A DNA stretch of 64,000 nucleotides from contig OU612073.1 in the NCBI GenBank assembly GCA_914767715.1, positions 21,948,001-22,012,000 of the forward strand. Reading direction: 5' to 3'. Origin of the DNA: Membranipora membranacea (lineage: Eukaryota; Bryozoa; Gymnolaemata; Cheilostomatida; Membraniporidae). The position numbers and the translations under genes were made by a program. This document shows, in pieces, positions 34,513 to 45,580 of the stretch (positions within the stretch are counted from its first letter, which is position 1; each line of letters begins with the position of its first letter). Under the pieces are notes generated by a model. That model was given only the letters and a program-made list of their open reading frames with translations, was not told where the DNA came from and made no database searches.

Positions 34513-34790
34513 CCTGCTGTTGGGTTCGGTCTCCCTGCTGCCGGCGTTTTAGCTGACTGACTTTACGAGTGAGATGAACAAGATAATATTATACTGGATA
34601 TAGACATGACCGTTGCTCATTTTTATTACCTGTTTTATATTAATATTTTTGCATTTATATAGGTTTTCTTATGATGCTTTTGATAATGCCTATCACTTCC
34701 AGAAACTAAGACTATTGGTAATGTGTATATTTTCTTTTTATATAAACATCACCTTTATCTATTATTATCATATACCGAATTTACCCCTCA

Positions 34791-34878
34791 GCTAGCCTCC
34801 ACAGATGGTATTGGCTGGGCCTAGCCTCCACAGATGGTATTGACTGGGCCTAGCCTCCACAGATGGTATTGGCTGGGC
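34791..34878. repeat. 29-bp tandem repeat, three copies, in 3' UTR
   Basis: Three near-identical copies of CTAGCCTCCACAGATGGTAT plus TGRCTGGGC, lying between the stop codon and the poly(A) signal of the proton-channel gene. Confidence 0.85.
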
Positions 34879-35260
34879 CTTCCCTTCAATATATATAGCT
34901 ACTTATTTCTTATACATGGATACCAGATAATTCATTGGAAAAAAAATTGTTCATTTTCACGCTAGATTGGCCATGTTCAGCTGCTACTTTTGATGATTAA
35001 TTTTCATGCCTCTTATCTTTGGCTTGTACCTTGTTTTCTGGTAAATTTTCCTCCAAAAGTACTCTAAGAATAATCCTCTTCCTTGGAACAGGTATAATAT
35101 ATTAACTTTATAAAAATGTCAAATGATGTTCATCAAAATTTTTTAGACTAACATTGATATTGCTCCCTCTCTTACCTACAAACCGCCCCTTACCCCCAAA
35201 CCTCCGTATATACACATCATCCCTAAATTATACTTTATCTTCGAAATCTTCGAAAGAATG

Positions 35261-35266
35261 AATAAA
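35261..35266 (+). terminator. Poly(A) signal AATAAA of the proton-channel gene
   Basis: Canonical AATAAA about 750 bp after the stop codon, followed by a T-rich stretch. It is the first clear signal downstream in an otherwise gene-free region. Confidence 0.5.
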
Positions 35267-35299
35267 GTTTCTATCTTTCTACACTATAACATTGCAATA

Positions 35300-38100
35300 C
35301 AATTTCTATACCTCGGTAAACCAATAAATAAATTATGGTATAACACACACAAATTGCGAATGTATTGTTGTGAAACTGTGTCTGTTGCAGCACAAGTGAA
35401 ACCGCATCTAAGAGAGCTCTGTGAATTTTTATAAATAGTTCAATGGAATGTGGACGGAAATGTCTTGTTTGCTTGGGAACTAAGAACAAGGTTTTGTGGT
35501 TGAAGCTAAACTAGAGAAGCCATATTACTGGCATAAAACAAGAGCTTTAATTTCAGAGACTGCAATTGTTGCTACTCTGTCAGATGACATTTTACTTCCA
35601 GATGTGCAACAAGGATCTATTTTGATTGTTGACAGTCTTGATTTGTTGACAGCAGGTATCAAACTGTTATTATTTTTGAATTTGGTATTATTATTAAGTT
35701 GACTTTGCTGAATAAGTGACCACAAATAATAAGGCAATAAGGAAATCTTAGATTGATCTGGATTGATCGCAAAATTCAATTCATTCATTTGTTGTATGAT
35801 AACACAATAGGCTGGCTGTCAAATAAAAAAATACATTGAACCCTATTGTTCGAAACCAGAAAAGAAACAACGAATCTTGCAAAAGTCAGGAATAAGGAAT
35901 TACAGTGATCAGGGTCACGAGGCACCAAAACAAATTATGTTACATAACAAAACTGCTGCTACCTCTCAAAATTTGTGCTCATCAAATTCTGTATAACTCA
36001 AAAACAACTAATTGAGGCTTTAATCTCAGAATTGTCACCTATAACAGTTATAACATTGTTGTGGCAGTGAATTCTTTCGGGGGGGGGGGGGGGGGGGGGG
36101 AATAAGCTAGATCAGGTGAAGATCAAAGATAACCATGAAAATTTAAGTCTAAATCCAATTATTACAAACTGGGAAATTTGAAACCCCATAGATGCATATT
36201 TGGGCATTCAATACATGGTGACGGGGGGGGGGGGGGGGGGGGTGGATGGGTCGTATTAGGTTTAAATTGAAACTTATTCATGCGCTCACTGCATGGAGAA
36301 CGAGTTATAAATAAGCAAGGATAGGATTGATACAATAAAGTAATATGGAAATAATAGCATCATTACAGGGTCACGAGAACTCTATGCACGGCTGACAATA
36401 TAAATAGAGGGATGTCTTAGCCTTGTCACGCAGCTAAGTTTTATGTTCTGTAGCCGCGTGACAAAGCTAGGGATTTCCAGAGTAGAAATGAAGTATATAG
36501 CAACAGAAGCTATAAAACATCTCAAAATAGCCAAAACACAAGCCAGGGCATGACAAATAAAGAAAAGATCAGCAGTATTCTGACAGCTAGATAAATTATT
36601 ATTAAATTTTAGACTGACAAAGTTAAAAACAGGCAAAAGATGAGAAGGACGTATGATAACTTCAAGAGTGAAAAACAGAACCGTAACCTGTGAAATGCAA
36701 TCGTTGCTGAAAACAAGGCCAGCAAAAATCAGCACAATAAAAACTGAAAAACAAATTCTGACACCTATAATACCAGGTCAGCAAAACCAGCACTTTAAAC
36801 ACTCAGAAGACACCAGTAAAAATTCGCCTGCGCCAGGAAGCCGATAGGCCCACCACAAGTGTTAAATATACAATCAGCGCCGGGACTCAGGAGGCTGATC
36901 CACCAACCACGAGGTTAAATCATTCTGTCTGTGCCGGGAGGCCAATTCACAGACCAGGAGAGTATACATTTAGTCAGCCCCAGGGAAGTAGGCTCACTCC
37001 AAATTAGTCTGTACATTCAAAAGAGAACGAGGTTCGTTAGGGTACAGTCTAAGATAATTGAGACCTTCAGCCAAGAGATCATCAGCAGAGACAGAATTAG
37101 AGCTACAGCAAGGTACAGGTACAGCCAGACAAAATTTAGCATAGACACAAAACTAAAACTCATCTTCAACAACGGTAGAATCAATTTATCAAGATTTCGA
37201 GCATTTATGTATATTTTAAATGACTAATATATGCCAATTATTGTCAAAAAAGTTGCTGTTTCATTGCTTGATTACTTGAACTACAGTTAGAGTATTTTTG
37301 TGATTATACCAAATATAACCTTGAGCAATTTTATGGAGATATTGCACACAACTTAAATTCAAACAAGTAATCAGTAGTTAAGGTATTGTTTGATCAGCCA
37401 TCAACTCTAACATTGCGAAAATATCAGCATTTTACAAGTCCAAAGTGGCTGCTATTGCGTTCATTTATTAAAACCGTAATAATAATCATTTTGCGGATTC
37501 TCAAACAGAAATCGGAGTTTTGTTGTATTTTATTTGGATTTTGATGACGGTGCGTACAACTTCAAAGTACAGTGTCTAAATCAACACAATTAGAAGAAAT
37601 TAAACACATTAACATTTTTTTTTATTCTGCTAAAATGGCGGATACAAAAGAATGCATGTAATGGAAAGCAATAAAATATGGAGTATCAAAAGCATGGGAA
37701 CAGCTAGATAGTCCAGGGACTAGAGTGACAGCTGTCCCACTTTCCTGCCGAAAGGCACCAGGGCGCATAATTGAGCCGCGGCAAGGATGTGGCCGCCCCT
37801 CATCGTCCATCGTGGGCTCACAGACGCTCCACCAGACCAATCATAGGATCGGACCAAACCCTGCCTCAACTCCTATCAAGTATTTGTTATACAGTTTAAT
37901 GCCACTGCACAACAGAAAACTCTCAGCCCAATTGTTGTTGGATTTAGCAGGTTTTAAAATTGTTTAAATCTTGTATCATTTTGATGATCAGAGTTTTGAT
38001 TTAAAATGTCATCTTTTTCATAAGTATTTAAAAGTAATTTTAGTAAGTAATCGATATTCAAATACCATTGCGAGTGGCATAACTTTTAATGGTTCAAAAT
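35300..38100. other. Gene-free stretch with G-runs
   Basis: No coding exon recognised. Two long G homopolymers (about 36080-36101 and 36223-36242), a palindromic element (36416-36472) and a weak, decayed tandem structure with GCGCCRGGA-like motifs every 50 bp or so (about 36829-36985). Confidence 0.5.
36416..36472. repeat. Short palindromic element, second copy
   Basis: CTTAGCCTTGTCACGCAGCT and an imperfect complement (TAGCCGCGTGACAAAGCTAG) enclose a short loop. Same family as 28085-28131. Confidence 0.65.
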
Positions 38101-38770
38101 GGGATGAAACATGTAAGCCCGGTCTAATTTTTAAGAATAACTCGCAGAGCTGCTTTTCGCAAAATAATGATCGGTTTCAGGGCTGTTTCATACATACGTA
38201 CGTACGTACGTACGTACGTACATACATACATACGTACGTACGTACATACGTACATACGTACATACGTACATACGTACATACGTACATACGTACATACGTA
38301 CATACGTACATACGTACATACGTACATACATACATACGTACATACATACATACATACATACATACATACATACATACATACATACATACATACATACATA
38401 CATACATACATGACCCCAAAACTCAATCCCGTATATCAAGTGCGGGTAAAGGAAAGTGTAATGAAGATCTACCATAACTTTGTTAAGGTCGTACAGCTCT
38501 CAGCATCCTCAAATTTAGGTTAAGTTTTTTCGCGTTTTCAAATTGATTTTACTATTTAACGTAATTCCTAAAAACTTAGTTCCAAACTTTTTATCTAAAA
38601 GCGAACTACCCATGGAAATTGCATAATTCCCATCACAATGAGTTTTTCTTGGTGCTTTAAATAAAACATAATGCGTTTTGTAATAATTTGTAATGCACCA
38701 TTCATTTACATTATTTATGTTGCTGTTTAAAAGTTCAGGGTCTTTGCTAAAAATGTTGCTCAATCATCAA
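37980..38770 (-). pseudogene. Decayed non-LTR reverse transcriptase fragment, split by a microsatellite
   Basis: On the minus strand, 38515-38763 reads NINNVNEWCITNYY, PRK and FLGITLNSKI, typical of the late palm/thumb part of non-LTR reverse transcriptases. After a frame change it reads HYTFLYPHLIYGIEFWG, then the tetranucleotide repeat, then PIIILRKAALRVI and HFEPLKVMPLAMVFEYRL, all in the order seen in such proteins. Frameshifts and the repeat insertion show it is dead. Confidence 0.6.
38190..38411. repeat. Tetranucleotide microsatellite (TACG / TACA)n
   Basis: About 220 bp of perfect 4-bp periodicity in three blocks: mostly TACG, then a mixed block with a TACGTACA 8-bp rhythm, then pure TACA. 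The His/Tyr/Arg/Thr and Met/Tyr/Val/Cys open frames here are artefacts of the repeat. Confidence 0.95.
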
Positions 38771-39879
38771 CACATCCTGCAGGCCACGCAGATGACTTCG
38801 CAAAACAATTTCTACCCCTGATTTGCTACACTTTTACTGAACTTCTCTCCAAACGACCCGCATTTTTCACATTGTCCTTGATCCATTGCCCAGTTACCAA
38901 TAACTTAATTAAAGAAATAAGTAACCATTGGACTGTAACATTAAAAGTCATGATGGCCATGTTATCAATTAAAGAGGGAGTTCAGGTTAGATTCACTTCT
39001 CCCATCCCTGACCAGGTTGATCAACCAATTCTAAGTCATTTTATGTACTTCATTTTGAATCGTTGTTTACATGGATAAGACTGAATGATGTTATGGGTAG
39101 GTAATATACTATCAACTAATAATAATGACTGATTAACATTCAACAGTTTTCTTCAGTAAATAATTATTTTTGTTGCAAATCATTATAGCTACAAATTCCT
39201 CAGTTATATTATATAACCCAAATGAATCAATCAAAAAATATTGGTGCGCTCTACACATTTCCAATCGAAAGTGACGATCAACCCTACAGAAACAATATCG
39301 ATTGGCAGACGGGTACTTGCCATGTATGAGTTATTGTTAATCTGGTGACGAATTGACGAACCAATGGCGCAAACAAAGAAAAATTGTTATGCCAAACTGC
39401 ATCTTAGCTAATGTTTCTGGAATTGCATCCGAGTCCCTGTAGGCTATCCATGGTAGCGCCATCTCGTCTCACTGAGTGAGCAATGACCAAACCCTCAACG
39501 TTTACATCCTTTAGGACCTCACTGAACTCTGCTCTGAATATGGTTGTAATTTTTAAGCAAAGGGCTGCTTCAAAGAGGTGTCAAAGGCACCTTAACGAGG
39601 CGACCATGACATAACTGCTCCCCACGGTTTAATGAATATACTTGCTGACTGGGAGGTGTGCTTGAAAAATAAATATGTGTCCCCACGCTGGTCTTGCTAC
39701 AAGAAACATCACTAAAAGGCATGTAATGATGCTCTGATGGTACTCACTTTCCAGAAAAAAAGTCCCCCATCTAGTCTCCCAAAGTATATGCACATTATTT
39801 CCGCTCCGCATAATTTCCAGTTTAAGAATAATGAAGGTAATAAGGGTAGTACCGTGTTTCTTCCATCTTGTGTGAGGAG

Positions 39880-39977
39880 AGGACCATAACTCACAAACCC
39901 AGAGAGGAGGGAGGACCATAACTCACAAATCCAGAGAGGAGGGAGGACCATAACTCACAAACCCAGAGAGGAGGGAG
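39880..39977. repeat. 33-bp tandem repeat, three copies
   Basis: Three copies of AGGACCATAACTCACAAA plus YCCAGAGAGGAGGG with single-base differences. Confidence 0.85.
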
Positions 39978-40883
39978 AGAATTATATGTGTTTAGAGCAG
40001 AACATTATGTACCGGTTTTGAGATCATAAGATTTCTGCTCAAATAATTTGTATCTGTAGACACCAATTCAATCAATCAGTTGCGTTCCCCACCGCCCTAC
40101 CAGCATGGCAGTCATAGATATACTCTAGTCTGGAAACTGTTGATTATTTGATACTGGCTAAGTGCCCTCATGTGCTAAACATCAGATCATTATGTTGTAT
40201 AACAGTTTTATGTGAAATTGATACACTGATTATCAGACAAGTATAGCATTACCAAGCATTTGATTTTACTAACTGATGAAACCATATCCAGATATTGATA
40301 CCATATATGTAGAAGAGGGGATTGACCGTTGCCAGGGGCTAGTTCAGTTATGCAAAGAATAATATAGGGCATGGTAGTAAGCAGATAATGAAGAGGATTG
40401 CTTTCCAAACAATGTAGGTGTCAGGGGGTATCAGTGTCAGACTTGTGATTCATATTTTGTATTTTTGCTTTTCGCATGAAATTTTCGTCTAAACTGACCG
40501 CGAATTGGCAGCACATTACACAGGATTTTTGCCTCATTTTTAAAAACGAGGAGATTAAACATTTTAAAGGTCCCTCAAGAATGTTTATGTAGACAGCCTG
40601 TATTGCCAAGCATGGGTTGCTAAATGTCTCCCTGCCTGTAGAATTATTTGTCATTCATTTGACTACAAATATAGATGGATTTTATATTATATCTGAATTT
40701 AGGGTTTTGTGAATTTGATCATAAAACTAACCTTGGTTTTATTATACGCAGCATGACTACCATCCTATCATTAGATAGGATTTTAGGGGCTTTATTATTA
40801 GGATTTAGGATTTTATTATTTATTACAACATTTCATGGTGATTGATTTTATTTCATATATTTACCCTGATTAACAACTCTTAA

Positions 40884-41260
40884 AGGGCAACCAAGGTTTC
40901 AAACAACTTCTCATTGATGGCCATTGATTAATAGCAGATTGCACCTTCTGTATGGGGAAAAAGGCAAAATATAATTCGGATGATTATTCAGCCAGAATTC
41001 TTGTGAAACATTTCTTCCATCAGGCACTCAAACTCAACTAAAATTGAATACCACATAGCAGTTTCCTGTTCCTGTTATTATTTAGCCTGTGCTCTATAAT
41101 TATTACAGCAAAGTCTTGGAACCTCCCCTAAACTGAAGTGTAACCCAGCTTAGAGTCAGCAAATACTTTGAGTTTTGCATCGCGTAATGCACAAAGCTGA
41201 TGCTGCCCAGCACATTATTTCCTACCCATTCATGCATTGCTGCGAAACCTTGGTTGCCCT
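40884..41260. mobile_element. 377-bp MITE with TTAA duplications, copy A
   Basis: Terminal inverted repeats AGGGCAACCAAGGTTTC and complement, bounded on both sides by TTAA (40880-40883, 41261-41264). No coding capacity. The TTAA target matches piggyBac-type transposition, but other TTAA-using families are possible. Confidence 0.85.
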
Positions 41261-43063
41261 TTAAAAACTTTTGAATATCAACTTATCATAATAGGGAAAG
41301 GGTTTGGTACACCGTCCCACAGTGATCTTGTGCACTTTTGCAAAAGTTGTCTTCACATGTGAATTTCTCAGCAACCGATACTCCGATTCCCATTCTGTTT
41401 TTTTTTCATTTTTCAAAGACTTTTGTAGCATTGCGAGAAGCCCCATAAAATTTAATTAATCAGGATTAATTAAAAAATATGTTTGCGAATCGAAAATGGA
41501 CATCATTTCTGAAAGGGCTAGGGGAAAAACTCTTCAGGAATTTGTTCGTTATAATCTATCTCACCATGCAACAAATGTGTTGATCGGATTAAGCATGGCA
41601 TAGATAATCCACTGATAATCCCCACGACAGCACCTTAGTCAGCTGCCTGTATATCCATGCTGTGTCAGTTTGAGGAAGACAAACTTAACTCAGCTTCAGC
41701 AGACACAGCTGAACTTTATGGCAAAAAAACTTTGAATCTCTACCGGTCTTAGAACAAGAGTAAATCAGAGATTAGCAAGGATTAATAAATCTTGAGTAAA
41801 AGTGGCCTCAGCTCATTTTGCATTAAAGAGGGACAATTCGATGACAGCCTTTAATTTTATTCGATGAGATTTCAGGTAATACAATTCGCTGCATCAGCTT
41901 CTGATCCCAGCAATGGGCATCACGATGAATTGAATAGAGATGATGATTCACTCTCTTTTCATACCCAGTGCAAATTTAGTAACACCTCGATATTTTTATT
42001 TACATATTATTAAGAATGAATGAAAGAGCCTAGGTATTATGTAACTTTAGATGCAGATTGTGCTTCGCTTGATGGTAAAGATTTACAATTCATTTAACCG
42101 TTGCTGGGTAGGTTTTTTGATCAGATTGAAAAGTGAGCCGACATGCACAAGATCACTGTGCCCCCCTTTTTTTGATATATAATGACCTGACCTGATCTGG
42201 ATCAGATGGACAGATCCGATTGAATCCAACAATGACGGCAATATTGATTTTTGGAGTGAGGATGATGTTGACTGTGAGTATGGTATACCTGTCATAACTG
42301 TACCTACAATTCACTCAACCATTAAACATCATGTATGCTATTGAACAGGTCAAGCGACCATGTTTAATTAGTTACATAATATTTATGGATCTACAGATGA
42401 GACATTACATTGAGCTGTCGATGACTTTCTTATAGTATTCACTTGATGACAGAGCTATCGGAGCTATTTTTAGGTTTTGGTCTGCAGTCTGCGCTATTTT
42501 CTGTTGGGTTTGGCCTTCAGCTATTCACAAGGTAAAGAACAATCTGTGTTAGTTACATCGACCATCATGATTCATACCGCCATGAAATATTTCAGATTTG
42601 GCGTTAGGTTTAAATCCTCACAATACACTATGTCAAGCCGCAAGGATTTCACCAGGTGATTATCAATGCTCCAATACAAGGCATGAGCATTATAATGTTA
42701 GCGACAAACTCCATGACTTTGGCGTCTATGTTGATGAGCTTCAGACATAATGTTATTTTATTTTATGGCCAATCATTGTATTTGATGTGAGGTATATGAT
42801 TTTTATGGCCATTTGTGTTATTTATAGGGATTGTATGGTGTTCAGCTGGATATCAACCGCAATCACGCTGATTTTGTTCACACCAAAATTTCTGCACTAC
42901 TGACATTGAATGTTGTGTGAGTACTTTGTATCAAAGAATAGGGGAGAGATAGGAATCTCACCACTGAAAGGACTACAGTGGGGTCATTTCCTGATCGCAT
43001 TGAACTAAACTTATCATTTATGGAATTAGCAAACAAAATGGATAAGCACAAGCTTAGTTTTAA

Positions 43064-43440
43064 AGGGCAACCAAGGTTTCGCAGCAATGCATTAATGGGT
43101 AGGAAATAATGTGCTGGGCAGCATCAGCTTTGTGCATTACGCGATGCAAAACTCAAAGTAGTTGCTGACTCTAAGCTGGGTAACACTTCAGTTTAGGGGA
43201 GGTTCCAAGACTTTGCTGTAATAATTATAGAGCACAGCCTAAATAATAACAGGAACAGGAAACTGCTATGTGGTATTCTCTTTTGGCTGAGTTTGAGTGC
43301 CTGATGGAAGAAATGTTTCACAAGAATTCTGGCTGAATAATCATCCGAATTATATTTTGTCTTTTTCCCCATGCAGAAGGTGCAATCTGCTATTAATCAA
43401 TGGCCATCAATGAGAAGTTGTTTGAAACCTTGGTTGCCCT
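43064..43440. mobile_element. 377-bp MITE with TTAA duplications, copy B (inverted)
   Basis: Same element as 40884-41260 in the opposite orientation, same length and flanked by TTAA (43060-43063, 43441-43444). The two copies differ by scattered substitutions and small indels. Confidence 0.85.
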
Positions 43441-44012
43441 TTAAATGGAAAAAATTAAGTACAACAAAAACCGTGGCCACAATTACCACAAATGACACAA
43501 TTAAATACAGTTTTCAGCTGATATATCTATTATCTAGATTTGTCCTTTTGACACATTTTTGTATTCAAGACCAAGTTTCAATGTTCAGTCCAAATTTCTA
43601 GTGTTCAGGCCAAGATTATTTTATAGGCTTGGATTTTATTTGTATATTGTATGGAGACCCAAGTTTCAATCAATTTTTGTCATGCCAAGTTTGGTTGAAG
43701 CAATGTTAGGATGGGGCCGTTTTAAACTGGCCAAATTTGGACTAAAGCCAAGTTTGAACAGGATCAAGTCTGAATGGAGCCATATTCGGTTCTGGTATAG
43801 TGCATATGGACTATGGTGACAAGTTTAAAACTAAAGTTGGTATTCAAGTTGATAACATATTCTTCTCTTTCGATTGAACATAGTATAACATGCCTAGGTT
43901 CCGAAAAATATGCAAGGTAAATCATGCTGTTGACTTAATTATTCAGGTATCCATGGTGGATGCCTTCCTTGATGGCAAATTGTCATATTTTGGCGAGACG
44001 GGACGAGACCGA

Positions 44013-44130
44013 GACAGCATTAATCAATTAGCACGCTTGGTATTCACTGCCAGGTGATTGGAGGAGTCGTGGGTTTGAGTCCCACTGAGGGAGCTCTCAG
44101 GATGATCATCCCAGCTCCCAGCACCCTCAG
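44013..44130 (+). mobile_element. tRNA-derived SINE fragment
   Basis: B-box-like GTGGGTTTGAGTCCCAC near 44069-44085, preceded by a decayed A-box region, with downstream sequence (GGGAGCTCTCA) shared with the copy at 46928-47040. Confidence 0.55.
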
Positions 44131-45293
44131 ACATTTATCTCATCGTCAATTATACACATTGGAAACAATGGTGAACTAAGTAAAGAGCCTTGTGATGTTA
44201 ATTACAACAGTCTCTGGGTGTTTGGTTGACATCGTTTGCTGCCTACTGATGTTGAGGAACCCACATCTAATTTATAATATTTAATTCATTATTATTATAA
44301 TATTTGTGCAGAAGTGCTGCAAATGAGATATGGTAGCAGCATTATACTTTGATAGTTTTGATAGTTACCGAAAAATACAGGGAATCAAAGTCTCAAGTTA
44401 TAAATTGCAAGAAAATGATCAAATTTATCTTAAAAATAATTTTCTTATTTGCTGTTAAATCTCATTATTCTCAACAAAATCAACTTTTATAAGAATCCTC
44501 CTTAAAAGCGTTATCTGCGCATAACCCAAACCCAAAAAAGGAAAACAACCAACGTAAAACCTGTTAGTCAATTATGACATATTCCTTAAACCCTACCCAT
44601 CCGTCAGCGACCAAAATATCTTTAATCCGAACTAAAAACTCCAGTTTTGCGGAAAAATGGAGTGAGATGTTAATAAAAATACAATTCTATAGGCTAGCTA
44701 ATAATAAAAATATTTATCAAGGATATCCAGAGAATTTCTATACAGGGAAATAATATTTATATCTAGATATATGCTTCACATCCACACACTTGTAAAGAAC
44801 ATACATTATTGATGGACTGTGTTTTAGAGAAAAAAATAAAAAAATATTATGATTGGATGAGCGAGGACAATACAATTTTTGTAAATAACATTTTCACAAC
44901 TCACATGGAGAATTGGACCCTGAGTTACCTTTTCATGATCAGTGAGGAGACAACTGTGAGCTAATATTATCCATACACACCATAAATGTATGACCATTTA
45001 TATCTATAAACTTCATCTATACCATGAGCCAAAGTCTATGAGCTTGAACCATTACGAGCCTAAATCTAATTTATGAGAGCTGAGACTATCAGTTAATTGC
45101 CTGATTTTGCTTACCTGATTTTCATATAACCAGACACAGTCTTTGTGGTTTGAGCACCACGCATTCACCCCTAGTTCACAATCAGGTTGTTATGAATACA
45201 CCTCCTTTCATGTACGTGATACGGATATAGATGGGCTGTTGGGGAGAGCGACTCTTACTCTGTGTCAGACTTTGAAGTGATAGACTTCCTCAT

Positions 45294-45580
45294 TCAGGGA
45301 GTGTAAAACCAGAAGAACCATAGCCAGCTCTCCTGTGGGATATCTGATCTAGGTTGGTCAGGTGGTATGCCCACATCGATTGTTATGTTTGTGTATAAAG
45401 GTGTTTTCTCTACTGATAACAGCTTGTATCCTATTTCGTCCATATTACTAAGACAGTATTGTTTCCACCAAAAGCGCCATTGCATGAAGTAAGTATAAGC
45501 ATTGTCAGACCGACCTGACTTTATATGTCTTACCATCTTAAATCTGCCGATATGGTATGGAGGTCTAGTCAGTAAGAAAC
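45294..45580 (-). CDS. GT7 gene last exon
   Basis: Acceptor TAATTATATAG, phase 1 entry, reading GFLLTRPPYHIGRFKMVRH, then LLSVEKTPLYTNITIDVGIP, ending FFWFYTP and stop. Conserved C-terminal part of the catalytic domain. Confidence 0.85.

Larger units (their letters stand above)
38771..45293. other. Gene-free, repeat-bearing intergenic stretch
   Basis: No host coding exon recognised. Contents: a 33-bp three-copy repeat (39880-39977), the inverted TTAA-flanked pair (40884-41260, 43064-43440) and a SINE-like fragment (about 44013-44130). Confidence 0.5.

Noticed and set aside
37971-38523. Long open frames of His-Thr-Tyr-Val-Arg or Met-Tyr-Val-Cys repeats on both strands
   Set aside because: They are produced by the 4-bp microsatellite, which is open in several frames at once; no real protein is implied.
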